From NCBI RefSeq assembly GCF_009857435.1, contig NZ_WWCK01000004.1:248001-312000 (forward strand): a stretch of DNA of 64,000 nucleotides, given 5' to 3'. Origin of the DNA: Duganella rivi. Lineage in GTDB: Bacteria > Pseudomonadota > Gammaproteobacteria > Burkholderiales > Burkholderiaceae_D. Shown here one piece after another: positions 18,109-28,333 of the stretch. Position 1 is the first letter of the stretch; the number at the start of each line of letters is the position of its first letter. The translations under genes and the position numbers were made by a program. The notes under the pieces are model-generated. The model was not told the DNA's origin. It did not search any database and was given only the letters and a program-made list of their open reading frames with translations.

Positions 18109-21100
18109 CTACAACAAAGTAATCAGGCGGGTCAAATCGATAGGTTTTGTCAGGTGCTGTTCAAACCCGGCTGCCATTGCTTGGCGGCGGTCGGCTTCCT
18201 GTCCATAGCCGGTGACGGCGAACAGGCGCATGGACTGGGCGCCGTCCAACTCGCGCAAACGCATCGCCAGTTCATAGCCATCCATGCCCGGCAGGCCGAT
18301 GTCGAGCAGGCCTACATCGGGACGAAACTGCGGCGCCAGCAACAGTGCTTCCGGTGCGCTAAACACCACCGACACCTTATGTCCCAGCAGTTCAAGGCCT
18401 TCGCCCAGTGCGCGCGCAGCATCCTCGTTATCGTCCACCACCATAATCGTCAGGCAGCCCGTCGCCATGTCGCACGGCGGCGGCGCCACGCTTGCCGCCT
18501 GATGCGCGGCCTGCTGTAGCAATGGCATGCGTACCGTGAAGGTGCTGCCGCAGCCGATGCCGCCGCTGCGTGCTTCGACACTGCCGCCATGAAGATCCAT
18601 CATGCTGCGCGCGATGGCCAATCCAAGCCCCAGCCCTCCTTGCGAACGGCTCAGAGCCTGCCGCTCTTGCGTAAAGCGCTCGAACACGGAGCCCAGCATC
18701 TCGGCCGAGATGCCGATGCCGTTGTCCTCCACCTCCACCACCACTTGCTCGCCTTCGCGCCTGGCCCGCACGGCAAGCTGCCCGCCGGGCTCCGTGTACT
18801 TGGCGGCGTTGGCCAGCAGGTTGGATATCACCTGTGCAAAGCGTACGGGATCGGCCAGCACCACCAGGCCGTAAGGCGCGACATCCAGCGCCAGTTGATG
18901 GCGCCGTTGTTCGATCAGGGGGCTAGCGGTTTCAATTGCGCGCGTGATCATTTCTGCCATTTCCACCGGCTTGCGCTGCAATTGCACCTTGCCTTCGGCC
19001 ACCCGCGAGACATCAAGCAAGTCGTCCACCAGCGCCACCAGGTGCTTGGTCTGGCGCTCGATGACGGCGCGCTCTTTCAGCGCGAAGTCGCTGCCGCGTA
19101 TGCGCATCAGCTGCAAGGCAGTGACGATGGGCGCCAGCGGATTGCGCAACTCGTGGCCCAGCATCGCCAGGAATTCATCCTTGGCGCGGTTGGCCGATTC
19201 CGCCGCGCGCTTGGCTGCGGCCAGCTCCGTCACGTCGAAAGCCACCACCGCCACGCCATACGGCCTGCCGGCGTCGTCGAGCAAAGGCTGGTAGACGAAG
19301 TCAAACCAGCACTCGCTCGGCGCCTGATCCGGCTGGCGGCGCATGAATAGCTGTACCGAGCGGCCGACAAAAGGCTGGCCGCTGGCCAGCACGCCATCCA
19401 GCAATTCATAGATGCCCTGCGACGCCAGTTCCGGGAAAGCCTGGCGCACCGTCTGCCCTAGCAGGGCACGCGGCCCGACCAATTGCTGATAGTAGTCGTT
19501 GGCCTGTTCAAACACATGATCCGGGCCATTCAGGATGGCGATGGCAACCGGCGCCTGGCTGAACACACTGCGCAAGCGGCGTGCCGCTGTGCCTTCCACC
19601 ACCCGCATGCGCTGGCGCAGCCGCAGCACTTCAATGCGCGCCGCCAGTTCACGGCCGGAGAATGGCTTGACCAGATAATCATCGGCGCCGGCCTGCAGGC
19701 CTTCGAGCCGCGCTTCCTCGCCGGCGCGCGCCGACAACAGCATGAACGGAATATCGCGCGTGGCAGGATGGGCGCGCAACGCCGCCAGCAAGCCAAAACC
19801 GTCAAGCTGCGGCATCATCACATCCGACAGGATCAAGTCAGGCGGATTGCGCTCCACCACGGCCAGCGCCTCGACGCCGTTGGTGCAGACCTCCACCTGC
19901 CATTGCGCTTGCAGCAGCCGTTGCAGGTAGTCGCGCATGTCGGCATTGTCGTCCACCACCAGCAGGCGGCCATGGGATGCACTCACTACGGCGGCATCGG
20001 CATCCGCCCCGTCGCCGGTGAGCGCAACGCCGCTCGGTTGCGCCCAGCTTTCCGCTTCCGCGACATAGGCGGCGACGGTTGAAGCAAGCGGCGAGGCCGT
20101 AACGCCTAGCTGCGCTTGCGGCAAATGGGCGGATCCCAGCGGTATAGCAACGCTGAACACCGTGCCACGCCCCACCACACTCTCCACGCCTATTTGGCCG
20201 CCATGCAGCGCCACCAAATCGTGCACCAGCGCCAGGCCGATGCCGGAACCCTCGTGGGTACGAGAACGCGCACCCTCAACGCGGTGAAAACGTTCAAACA
20301 GCTGCGGCAGCTGATCGTGCGGAATGCCGGTGCCGGTATCGGCCACCTCCAGCCGCAGTTGGTCACCGACGATGCGCTGGCGCACCCGGATTTCGCCTTC
20401 AAAGGTAAATTTGAACGCATTCGACATCAGGTTCAGCACGATCTTTTCCCACATCGCCGGATCAACGTACACCTGCGCTTCCAGCGCCGGGCAATCCACC
20501 TCCAGCCGCATGCCTGCACCTTCAATCGCGGAGCGGAAGCTGCTGGCCAGATCCGCAGTCAGTCCCGCCAGATCGACAGCCGCAAAACGAGCCTGCGCGC
20601 GGCCAGCCTGCACGCGCGAAAATTCCAGCAGCGTGTTGACCAGTCTTTGCAGCCGCAGCGCATTGCGTTGCATTAGCCTCAAGCGCTCCTGCTGCGTCGG
20701 TGGCAAGGGCGCGCTATCGTCCTGCAGCGCATCGTTGATTGGCCCCAGCATCAGCGTGAGCGGCGTGCGGAACTCGTGGCTGATATTGCTGAAGAACTGG
20801 GTCTTGGCGCGATCCAGTTCGGCCAGCATGTCGGCACGCAAACGCTCATCCTCGGCGGCGCGCGCCTGCCGGATCGCGTTGGCGGTTTGTGCGGCGATCA
20901 ATTCAAGAAAGCTGCGATAGTCCTCGTCCAGCCGCCGCGCCGCATTCACGCCTAGCACCAGGGCGCCGATCGCGTTCCCCGCCGTGGAATCCTGCAAAGG
21001 CAGTACCAGCGCCTGGCGCAAGGACTGTTGCGCCAGGCCGGGAGGCAGGCCGCGTACCGGGGCGGCATCCAATGCAATCACGCGCGACGCAGCGTCGGCC

Positions 21101-21819
21101 AGCACCGCGTCCACCGCAAACAGCGTACCGGCATCTTCAATATCCGGGTGGGTGGCTTGCAGCAGTTGCGCCGGATTGTCGCCGCCGGCCAGGTACAACT
21201 GCGCAAACGGCAGATCGCTGGGATTCTCGCCGATGACGGCAAGCGCCATGGCGCAGGCGCCTTGCACCGTTTTCTCCTGTAGCGTCCTGTTACTCAGATC
21301 CGACACCGTATGCAGCCGGCGTGCGTTCAGGTGGCGGCTGGTGACATCCAGGTTGGCGCAAAAAAGGCCGGCCACATTGCCCGATTCGTCGCGCACCGGG
21401 CTATAGGAGAAGGCGTAAAAGGTCTCTTCCAGGAAGTCGCCGCGGCGCATGAACAGGCGCACGTCGTCGGCCATGGTGGAAACGCCGTGCGTGAACACAC
21501 GCTCCACCAGCGGCCCGCAATAGTCCCAGATCTCGGCCCAGACCTCGATCGTGGGCCGGCCCAGCGCCCACGGGTGCTTGGCCATGCTGAGGACATCGAT
21601 GTAAGCATCGTTGTATAAAAACGTCACCTGCTCGCCCCAGCCCATCCACATCGGCTGCGGAGAGTTGAGCATCAGGTTAATCACGGTCTTTAAGCTGTGC
21701 GGCCAGCCGGCGATCGGACCCAGTGGCGTACTTTCCCAGTCATGCGCCCAGATACGCGCGCCCATCTCGCCGGGCGCGGTTAAAAACCGGGGAATATCGT
21801 GGGGCACAGAGTTGGGCAT
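18109..21819 (-). CDS. Large hybrid sensor histidine kinase
   Basis: A 1236-residue soluble multi-domain kinase. In order: a PAS-like region (about 20-160), GAF (about 165-330), a first kinase core with ISHEFRTPLTLMLGP, N box and GSGIGLALVHDLV, a receiver (VVDDNADMRDY, LSDVMMPQLDG), a second PAS (about 740-860), a second kinase core with LGHELRNPLAPIV and GLGLGLAIARSMMDLHGG, and a C-terminal receiver (VVDDNEDAARA, LLDIGLPGMDG). No membrane segment is visible. Two complete kinase cores in one chain imply an internal relay. No partner regulator lies next to it; it is divergent from the helicase gene. Confidence 0.93.
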   Translation of the reverse strand: MPNSVPHDIPRFLTAPGEMGARIWAHDWESTPLGPIAGWPHSLKTVINLMLNSPQPMWMGWGEQVTFLYNDAYIDVLSMAKHPWALGRPTIEVWAEIWDYCGPLVERVFTHGVSTMADDVRLFMRRGDFLEETFYAFSYSPVRDESGNVAGLFCANLDVTSRHLNARRLHTVSDLSNRTLQEKTVQGACAMALAVIGENPSDLPFAQLYLAGGDNPAQLLQATHPDIEDAGTLFAVDAVLADAASRVIALDAAPVRGLPPGLAQQSLRQALVLPLQDSTAGNAIGALVLGVNAARRLDEDYRSFLELIAAQTANAIRQARAAEDERLRADMLAELDRAKTQFFSNISHEFRTPLTLMLGPINDALQDDSAPLPPTQQERLRLMQRNALRLQRLVNTLLEFSRVQAGRAQARFAAVDLAGLTADLASSFRSAIEGAGMRLEVDCPALEAQVYVDPAMWEKIVLNLMSNAFKFTFEGEIRVRQRIVGDQLRLEVADTGTGIPHDQLPQLFERFHRVEGARSRTHEGSGIGLALVHDLVALHGGQIGVESVVGRGTVFSVAIPLGSAHLPQAQLGVTASPLASTVAAYVAEAESWAQPSGVALTGDGADADAAVVSASHGRLLVVDDNADMRDYLQRLLQAQWQVEVCTNGVEALAVVERNPPDLILSDVMMPQLDGFGLLAALRAHPATRDIPFMLLSARAGEEARLEGLQAGADDYLVKPFSGRELAARIEVLRLRQRMRVVEGTAARRLRSVFSQAPVAIAILNGPDHVFEQANDYYQQLVGPRALLGQTVRQAFPELASQGIYELLDGVLASGQPFVGRSVQLFMRRQPDQAPSECWFDFVYQPLLDDAGRPYGVAVVAFDVTELAAAKRAAESANRAKDEFLAMLGHELRNPLAPIVTALQLMRIRGSDFALKERAVIERQTKHLVALVDDLLDVSRVAEGKVQLQRKPVEMAEMITRAIETASPLIEQRRHQLALDVAPYGLVVLADPVRFAQVISNLLANAAKYTEPGGQLAVRARREGEQVVVEVEDNGIGISAEMLGSVFERFTQERQALSRSQGGLGLGLAIARSMMDLHGGSVEARSGGIGCGSTFTVRMPLLQQAAHQAASVAPPPCDMATGCLTIMVVDDNEDAARALGEGLELLGHKVSVVFSAPEALLLAPQFRPDVGLLDIGLPGMDGYELAMRLRELDGAQSMRLFAVTGYGQEADRRQAMAAGFEQHLTKPIDLTRLITLL

Positions 21820-21845
21820 GGCTAGCTTGCTTCATGATTTACAAT

Positions 21846-21872
21846 GTTTCCAAGCTTATCATGCTTAGAAAC
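21846..21872. repeat. Inverted repeat in a divergent intergenic region
   Basis: GTTTC-c-AAGC and GCTT-a-GAAAC form arms with one mismatch around a 7-base loop, midway between the divergent hybrid kinase and helicase starts. It could be a regulator site. No T-run follows, so it is not a terminator. Confidence 0.35.
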
Positions 21873-21920
21873 AACTCTACGTTTGATTGAGATCCGTCCC
21901 AACGTCGCCATCTAGCCCTC

Positions 21921-24900
21921 ATGAATGACGCCCTGCACGCTGCCGATTTGTATCGCTTCCATCCCGCCGTGACGGCGTGGTTTGAAGCGGCCTTCCCCGG
22001 CGCGACGGAGGCGCAGCGGCGCGCCTGGCCGTTAATCCAGTCCGGCCAGACCACGCTGATTGCCGCGCCGACCGGCTCCGGCAAGACCCTCACCGCTTTT
22101 TTAGCCGCCATCGATGCGCTGGTGTGTGAAAGCCGCCACACGCCGCTGCCCGATGAGACACGGGTGCTGTATGTATCGCCATTGAAGGCGCTGTCCAACG
22201 ATATCGGCGTCAACCTGCTGGCGCCATTGGAAGGCATCGGCCAGGCGCTGGAGGACATGGGCCTGCCGCCACACGGCATCCGCACGGCGGTGCGCACCGG
22301 CGACACTACGCAGGCCGAACGCAACGCCATGCGCAAGCGCGCGCCGCACATTTTGGTTTCGACACCGGAGTCGCTGTATGTGCTGCTAGGGTCGGACAGC
22401 GGCCGCGCCATGCTGGCAGGCGTGCGCACGGTGATCGTGGACGAGATCCACGCGGTGGCAGGCGGCAAGCGTGGCAGCCACCTGGCGCTGAGTCTTGAGC
22501 GGCTGGACGCACTGTGCGCGCAGCCGCCGGTGCGGGTTGGCTTGTCGGCTACGCAGAAACCGATATCGGCGGTAGCGCAGTTCCTGGCCGGGACTGGGCG
22601 TCCGTGTGCGGTGGTGGACGTAGGCCACGTGCGGGCGCGCGATTTGAATCTCGAACTGCCGCCGGTGCCGCTGGAAGCCGTAATGGCAAATGACGTGTGG
22701 GACCGCGTCTACGACCGGCTGGCCGAGTTGACCGTCATGCACCGCACCACGCTGGTCTTCGTCAATACGCGGCGCATGGCCGAACGCATGGCGCGCCATC
22801 TGGCGGATCGCCTGGGTGAAGAGCACGTGGCCGCGCACCACGGCAGCTTAGCCAAGGAATACCGGCTGGATGCCGAACAGCGTCTCAAGCGCGGCGAGTT
22901 GCGGGTGTTGATCGCTACCGCTTCGCTGGAGCTGGGCATCGACATTGGCGATGTGGACCTGGTGTGCCAGATTGGTTCGCCGCGCAGTATTGCCGCATTC
23001 CTTCAGCGCGTGGGCCGTTCGGGCCACCATGTTGGCGGACTACCCAAGGGACGGCTGTTCCCTACCTCGCGCGATGATTTAATCGAATGCACGGCGCTGC
23101 TGGATTGCGTGCGGCGCGATGAATTGGATGCGCTGCGCATCCCGCCTGCGCCGCTGGACGTGGTGGCGCAGCAGATCGTGGCCGAAGTGGCTTGCCGCGA
23201 GTGGAGCGAAGAAGGCTTGTATCAGATGCTGCTTCGCGCCTCGCCCTACGCGCAATTGCAGCGCAAGCAGTATGACGATGTGCTGCATATGCTGACCGAT
23301 GGCTACACCAGCCGCCAAGGCGTGCGCGGTTCGTATCTGCACCGCGATACGGTCAGCGGCACGCTGCGCGGACGGCGCGGCGGCAAGATGACGGCGGTCA
23401 TGTCTGGCGGGACGATACCGGACAACGCCGATTACACGGTGCTGCTGGAACCGCAGGGCCATAACATCGGCACGGTGCACGAGGATTTTGCGGTCGAGAG
23501 TTTGGCCGGCGATGTCTTCCAGCTTGGGAATACCTCGTATCGCATCCAGCGCATTGAAGCCGGCAAGGTGCGGGTGGAGGACGCGCATGGCGCGGCGCCG
23601 AATATTCCGTTCTGGCTCGGTGAGGCGCCGGGGCGCAGTGATGAATTATCGATGGGCGTCGCACGGCTGCGTGGCGAGATTGACCGCTTGCTGGCGGCGG
23701 CGCCGGATGGCGAGGAGGCGATTGACAGCGCCGTTGACTGGCTGATGGAGCACCTCGGTTTGCAGGATGCGTCGGCGCGTCAGATTGCCGAATACATGGC
23801 GCGTTCGCGGGCCGCGCTCGGCGCACTGCCGACGCGCGATACGCTGGTAATGGAGCGCTTTTTCGATGAATCGGGCGGCATGCAGCTGGTGCTGCATTCG
23901 CCGTTCGGCAGCCGGATTAATCGGGCGTGGGGGCTGGCGCTGCGCAAGCGCTTCTGCCGCACGTTTAATTTTGAGTTGCAGGCGGCGGCCACCGAGGATG
24001 CAATCGTGCTGTCGCTGTCGGACAGCCATAGTTTTCCGCTCGATGAGGTATGGCGCTATTTGAAGTCCAGCACAGCGGAGCATGTGCTGGTGCAGGCTTT
24101 GCTCGATGCGCCCTTGTTCAATGTGCGCTGGCGGTGGAATGCGACCACTTCGCTGGCCTTGCCGCGCTTTACCGGCGGGCGCAAGGTCGCGCCGCAGCTT
24201 CAACGCATGAAGAGTGACGATTTGCTGGCGGCGGTGTTCCCGGATCAGGCGGCGTGCCTGGAGAATATCGTTGGAGAGCGCGAGCTGCCTAGCCATCCGC
24301 TGGTGGATCAAACCTTGGATGATTGCCTGCACGAGGCGATGGATAGCGAAGGCTGGCTGGCGCTGTTGCGGCGCATGGAGGCTGGCGAGGTGCGGCTGTT
24401 GGCGCGTGATTTGCCTGCACCCTCCCCGCTGGCGATGGAGATTTTGAATGCGCGGCCGTATGCGTTTTTGGATGACGCACCGCTAGAGGAGCGGCGTACG
24501 CAGGCGGTGATGAATCGGCGCTGGACGGATCCGGCGTCTACCGATGATATGGGTGCGCTGGATGTGGGCGCAATTGCGGCGGTGGCGGCGGAGGCTTGGC
24601 CGACGGTGCGCAATAGCGATGAGATGCACGAGGCGTTGATGTCGCTGGCTTGCGTTACGCCGTTCGAGGTGGCGCGGGAAAGCGGCTGGCAGGAATGGAT
24701 AGATGGTCTTGCGGCCAGCGGCCGCGCCATGCGGCTGCAAGATGCGCACAGCGGCGCAGACCTCTGGATCGCCCGCGAGCGAGCGGCCTGCGCCCGCGCC
24801 GCGTGGCCCGATGCGACGTGCGCGCAGCCGCCGGGGAGCGTGAAGGTTGCGGCGGCGGACGGCGCGATGGTGGCGGGCGGCGCTGAGGGGGCGGAGGCTG

Positions 24901-26333
24901 CACGGAGCGGCGGGAGCGACGAGGAGTGGACGCGGGATGCGGCGCTGGTGGAGATTTTGCGGGCGCGCTTGAGTGGCTTTGGTCCGCAGACGGTAGCGGC
25001 GATTGCGGCGCCGCTTGCGCTGCCTGCATCCACGGTCGTCATCGCGCTGACGCAGCTGGAGAGCGAGGGCTACGTCATGCGCGGCCGCTTCACGCCCGGC
25101 GCCACGGCGGAGGAATGGTGCGAGCGGCATCTGCTGGCGCGCATTCATCGCTACACGATCAAGAGCCTGCGGCGCGAGATCGAACCGGTCGAGCGGCAGG
25201 ATTTCATGCGCTTCCTGTTCGAGTGGCAGCACCTCGCGCCGGACTCGCAGTTGCAAGGTATCGATGCGCTGCCGGAATTGCTGACGCAACTGGAAGGCTA
25301 CGAAGCCGCCGCCGGTGCATGGGAAAGCGATCTACTAGCCCTGCGCCTGCGCGACTATTCGGCTTTGTGGCTGGATGACTTATGCAGGGCTGGCAAAATC
25401 GTGTGGACGCGTGTCGGTGCGCCAGCCAGTGCGGCGGGCGGGCCGGTACGCAGCACGCCGCTGGTGCTGCTGCCGCGCCGCCAAGTGAGCGCGTGGCACG
25501 CGCTGCCCGCAACGGCGGGCGATGTGCAGTTATCGCCGCGCGCGGCCCGCGTGCTGGAAACGCTGCAGCAACACGGCGCCATGTTCTTCGATGAGCTATC
25601 GCACGACGCGCGCCTGCTGCCGGTAGAGCTGGAGAACACACTAGGCGAGCTGGTAGCGACAGGCCTGGTCAACGCCGACAGCTACGCCGGCTTGCGCGCG
25701 ATGCTCGTCCCCGCCAACAAGCGCGCCAGCAACGACAAGCGCCGCCGCCGAGGCGCCGGCCCGACGATGGAAGAAGCCGGCCGCTGGGCGATCATCCGCC
25801 GAGGCGATGGCGCGCGCACTGCGGCGCCGGCGGGACGCAAGCCGCGCACCGAGCCGGCGGTGCTGGAACACGTGGCGATGACGCTGCTGCGGCGCTACGG
25901 CGTGATGTTCTGGCGGCTGCTGGAGCGCGAGGCGGCCTGGATGCCAAGCTGGCGCGAACTGCTGCCGGTCTACCATCGCCTTGAAGCGCGCGGCGAAATT
26001 CGCGGCGGCCGCTTTGTCGCCGGTCTCTCGGGCGAACAATTCGCCTTGCCCGAAGCCATCCCGCTGCTGCGCGACATGCGCCGCCGTCCGCACGACGGCA
26101 GCTACGTGTGCATCTCCGCCATCGACCCGCTGAACCTTTGCGGCACCCTGCTCCCCGGCGACAAAGTACCGGCATTGGCGGGCAACCGCGTGCTGTTCCG
26201 CGACGGCCTGCCCGTCGCTACGCAGGTGGCGGGGAATTCCACTACCTGCTCGGCTCAGAAGACCGCGAACTCCTGCACGCCTACCTCGTGGGCAAGCCGC
26301 CGGTTTAACTCCTCTGTGGCGTGGCGCACATAA
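21921..26333 (+). CDS. lhr: Lhr-type ATP-dependent helicase (3' frameshift)
   Basis: A large superfamily-2 helicase of the Lhr type (about 1460 residues; long bacterial Lhr proteins are of similar size). Walker A is APTGSGKTLTAFL, the DEIH box is in VDEIHAVAGGKRGSHL, motif III is LSATQKP and motif VI is QRVGRSGHH. Long winged-helix and Lhr C-terminal regions follow. Near 26231-26234 the sequence has GGGG where one more G would restore a natural ending (EFHYLLGSEDRELLHAYLVG, stop at 26308); as written the last 33 residues are out of frame and the stop is at 26333. This is a sequencing error or a recent frameshift. Lhr acts in nucleic-acid repair and remodelling. Confidence 0.9.
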   Translation: MNDALHAADLYRFHPAVTAWFEAAFPGATEAQRRAWPLIQSGQTTLIAAPTGSGKTLTAFLAAIDALVCESRHTPLPDETRVLYVSPLKALSNDIGVNLLAPLEGIGQALEDMGLPPHGIRTAVRTGDTTQAERNAMRKRAPHILVSTPESLYVLLGSDSGRAMLAGVRTVIVDEIHAVAGGKRGSHLALSLERLDALCAQPPVRVGLSATQKPISAVAQFLAGTGRPCAVVDVGHVRARDLNLELPPVPLEAVMANDVWDRVYDRLAELTVMHRTTLVFVNTRRMAERMARHLADRLGEEHVAAHHGSLAKEYRLDAEQRLKRGELRVLIATASLELGIDIGDVDLVCQIGSPRSIAAFLQRVGRSGHHVGGLPKGRLFPTSRDDLIECTALLDCVRRDELDALRIPPAPLDVVAQQIVAEVACREWSEEGLYQMLLRASPYAQLQRKQYDDVLHMLTDGYTSRQGVRGSYLHRDTVSGTLRGRRGGKMTAVMSGGTIPDNADYTVLLEPQGHNIGTVHEDFAVESLAGDVFQLGNTSYRIQRIEAGKVRVEDAHGAAPNIPFWLGEAPGRSDELSMGVARLRGEIDRLLAAAPDGEEAIDSAVDWLMEHLGLQDASARQIAEYMARSRAALGALPTRDTLVMERFFDESGGMQLVLHSPFGSRINRAWGLALRKRFCRTFNFELQAAATEDAIVLSLSDSHSFPLDEVWRYLKSSTAEHVLVQALLDAPLFNVRWRWNATTSLALPRFTGGRKVAPQLQRMKSDDLLAAVFPDQAACLENIVGERELPSHPLVDQTLDDCLHEAMDSEGWLALLRRMEAGEVRLLARDLPAPSPLAMEILNARPYAFLDDAPLEERRTQAVMNRRWTDPASTDDMGALDVGAIAAVAAEAWPTVRNSDEMHEALMSLACVTPFEVARESGWQEWIDGLAASGRAMRLQDAHSGADLWIARERAACARAAWPDATCAQPPGSVKVAAADGAMVAGGAEGAEAARSGGSDEEWTRDAALVEILRARLSGFGPQTVAAIAAPLALPASTVVIALTQLESEGYVMRGRFTPGATAEEWCERHLLARIHRYTIKSLRREIEPVERQDFMRFLFEWQHLAPDSQLQGIDALPELLTQLEGYEAAAGAWESDLLALRLRDYSALWLDDLCRAGKIVWTRVGAPASAAGGPVRSTPLVLLPRRQVSAWHALPATAGDVQLSPRAARVLETLQQHGAMFFDELSHDARLLPVELENTLGELVATGLVNADSYAGLRAMLVPANKRASNDKRRRRGAGPTMEEAGRWAIIRRGDGARTAAPAGRKPRTEPAVLEHVAMTLLRRYGVMFWRLLEREAAWMPSWRELLPVYHRLEARGEIRGGRFVAGLSGEQFALPEAIPLLRDMRRRPHDGSYVCISAIDPLNLCGTLLPGDKVPALAGNRVLFRDGLPVATQVAGNSTTCSAQKTANSCTPTSWASRRFNSSVAWRT

Positions 26334-26365
26334 CACCGGACACGCGCGGCGTAGCATGGGCAACC

Positions 26366-28333
26366 ATGAAACTATCACGCCCACTCAAAATCGTGCTTGG
26401 CCTGTCCACCGCGCTGCTGCTGGTGCTGGTCGCGGCTGTCATATTCGTGCTGACTTTCGACTGGAATCGCGCCCGCCCGTGGATCAACAAGCGCGTGTCC
26501 GAATCCATAGGCCGCGAGTTCGCCATCAACGGCGATCTGCGCGTGCGCTGGGAGCGCGGCGACGAAGCAGGCTGGCGGCGCTACGTGCCGCGTCCGCGCA
26601 TCAACGCAGCCAATGTCAGCATCGCCAATCCCACCTGGACGACCAGCGGCCCGCGGCTGGTCGATATCGGCAGCATTGAGGTCGCGCTGCATCCGCTGCC
26701 TCTGCTGCACAAGGAAGTCGCCATCACCGACCTCGCCGTCGATAAAGTCAATGTTGCCGCACAGCGCCGCGCGGATGGCAGCAATACGTGGACGTTCAAA
26801 GACAACGGCCCGTCTGAATGGGACATCGATATCCAGCGCCTGACGCTAGGCGAAGGCGATCTGCGCTATCTTGACGACGCCATTCAACTCGATCTGCGCG
26901 CCAAAGCCAGCGGCATCAACCAGGACGCCCAACAATACGGCCTGCGCTTTGATCTCAGCGGCAGCTACCGCAACGCACCGGTCACCGGTGGTGGCAAGAT
27001 CGGCAAAGTGCTGGCACTACGCGATGAACACGCCAACTTCCCGGTGCAAGCCAACGCCAATCTGGGCAAGAACAAAATCGCTATCGAAGGCATGGTGACC
27101 GACCCGCGCTCCCCTGCAGGACTTGATCTGAAACTGTCACTGGCCGGCGCCAGCATGGCCGACCTGTATCCGCTAACCGGCGTGCTGTTGCCCACGACGC
27201 CGCCCTACGCTACCACCGGCCGCTTGATTGGTAAAAAATCCGGCGAGGTATGGAATTGGACTTACAAGAACTTCAGCGGCACCGTCGGCGGCAGCGACCT
27301 TGAAGGCACGCTGGCCTATACGCCACGCAAACCACGCCCGCTGCTGACAGGCACAATCACCTCGCGCCAACTGCGGCTGGAAGACCTCGGCCCCACCATC
27401 GGCACCAACGGCACGGCCGAAAACAAGGCTCTCCCCGCCGAACAATTCAACACCGCCAAATGGGATGCCTTGGACGCCGACGTTAAATTCAGCGGCAAGA
27501 AGCTGGTGCGCACACACGACATTCCGCTGCAAGACATCGACACTCATATCATCATGAAGGACAAAGTTCTCACGCTCACGCCGCTCAACTTCGGCATGGC
27601 GGGTGGCGACATCACCTCCAACATCAAGCTCGATGGTCGCCAGAAGCAGATCGACGCGCAGATCCGCATGGCCGCGCGCCACCTGAAGATCCGTCAGCTA
27701 TTCCCAAAACTGGAATCGATGCAGGCCAGCGTGGGCGAAGTGAGTGCCGATGCTGCGCTGGCCGGCAGGGGCAACTCGGTGTCTGCCATGCTGGCGACGT
27801 CCAGCGGCGAGATGGGCGCTACGGTCAGCGAAGGCTCCGTCAGCAAATTCATATTGGAAGCGGCTGGCCTGAACATCGCCAATCTGGTCTTCGTTAAGCT
27901 GTTTGGCGATAAGCAGATTCAGTTGAACTGCGCGGCCGGCGACTTCGTGGTGGAAAACGGTAAAGCGCAGACGCGCCGCTTCGTGGTCGATACGCAGGAA
28001 GCAGTGATTAACGTGAGCGGCAATGTGAACATGGCCAAGGAAACGCTGGATCTGGACGTGCGGCCGCAAACCAAGGGCGTGCGCATTATCTCGCTGCGCA
28101 CGCCGCTGTATGCCAAGGGTACGTTCACCAACCCCGATGTCGGCCCGCAGAAAGGCCCGCTGGCGCTCAAGGCTGGTGCGGCGGTGGCGTTGGCAACCAT
28201 GGTCAATCCGGTGGCTGCGATTATCCCGTTGGTCAATCCCGGCAAAGTGGAACCGGTAGACTGCGCCGCCGCGCTGGCGCAAGCCAATCAAACCCGCAGC
28301 GTCGCAAAAACACAGCCGATCAAGAAGAAGTGA
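26366..28333 (+). CDS. AsmA-family inner membrane-anchored protein
   Basis: A 655-residue protein with one N-terminal membrane segment (about residues 10-32) and a long periplasmic portion rich in beta structure. It has AsmA-type features: DLAVDKVNV near the start, NIKLDGRQKQIDAQIRMA, and a C-terminal AsmA_2-like part (VVDTQEAVINVSG and DLDVRPQTKGVRI). AsmA relatives are thought to carry or bridge phospholipids between membranes. The ATG at 26366 is chosen because the hydrophobic anchor begins soon after; a frame extends 15 codons upstream. It lies 57 bases after the restored helicase end and converges with the GH127 gene, overlapping it by 14 bases. Confidence 0.85.
   Translation: MKLSRPLKIVLGLSTALLLVLVAAVIFVLTFDWNRARPWINKRVSESIGREFAINGDLRVRWERGDEAGWRRYVPRPRINAANVSIANPTWTTSGPRLVDIGSIEVALHPLPLLHKEVAITDLAVDKVNVAAQRRADGSNTWTFKDNGPSEWDIDIQRLTLGEGDLRYLDDAIQLDLRAKASGINQDAQQYGLRFDLSGSYRNAPVTGGGKIGKVLALRDEHANFPVQANANLGKNKIAIEGMVTDPRSPAGLDLKLSLAGASMADLYPLTGVLLPTTPPYATTGRLIGKKSGEVWNWTYKNFSGTVGGSDLEGTLAYTPRKPRPLLTGTITSRQLRLEDLGPTIGTNGTAENKALPAEQFNTAKWDALDADVKFSGKKLVRTHDIPLQDIDTHIIMKDKVLTLTPLNFGMAGGDITSNIKLDGRQKQIDAQIRMAARHLKIRQLFPKLESMQASVGEVSADAALAGRGNSVSAMLATSSGEMGATVSEGSVSKFILEAAGLNIANLVFVKLFGDKQIQLNCAAGDFVVENGKAQTRRFVVDTQEAVINVSGNVNMAKETLDLDVRPQTKGVRIISLRTPLYAKGTFTNPDVGPQKGPLALKAGAAVALATMVNPVAAIIPLVNPGKVEPVDCAAALAQANQTRSVAKTQPIKKK

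Noticed and set aside
24830..24930. Possible insertion in the helicase (Gly/Ala-rich stretch)
   Set aside because: It stays in frame and looks like a variable linker between helicase domains rather than foreign DNA.
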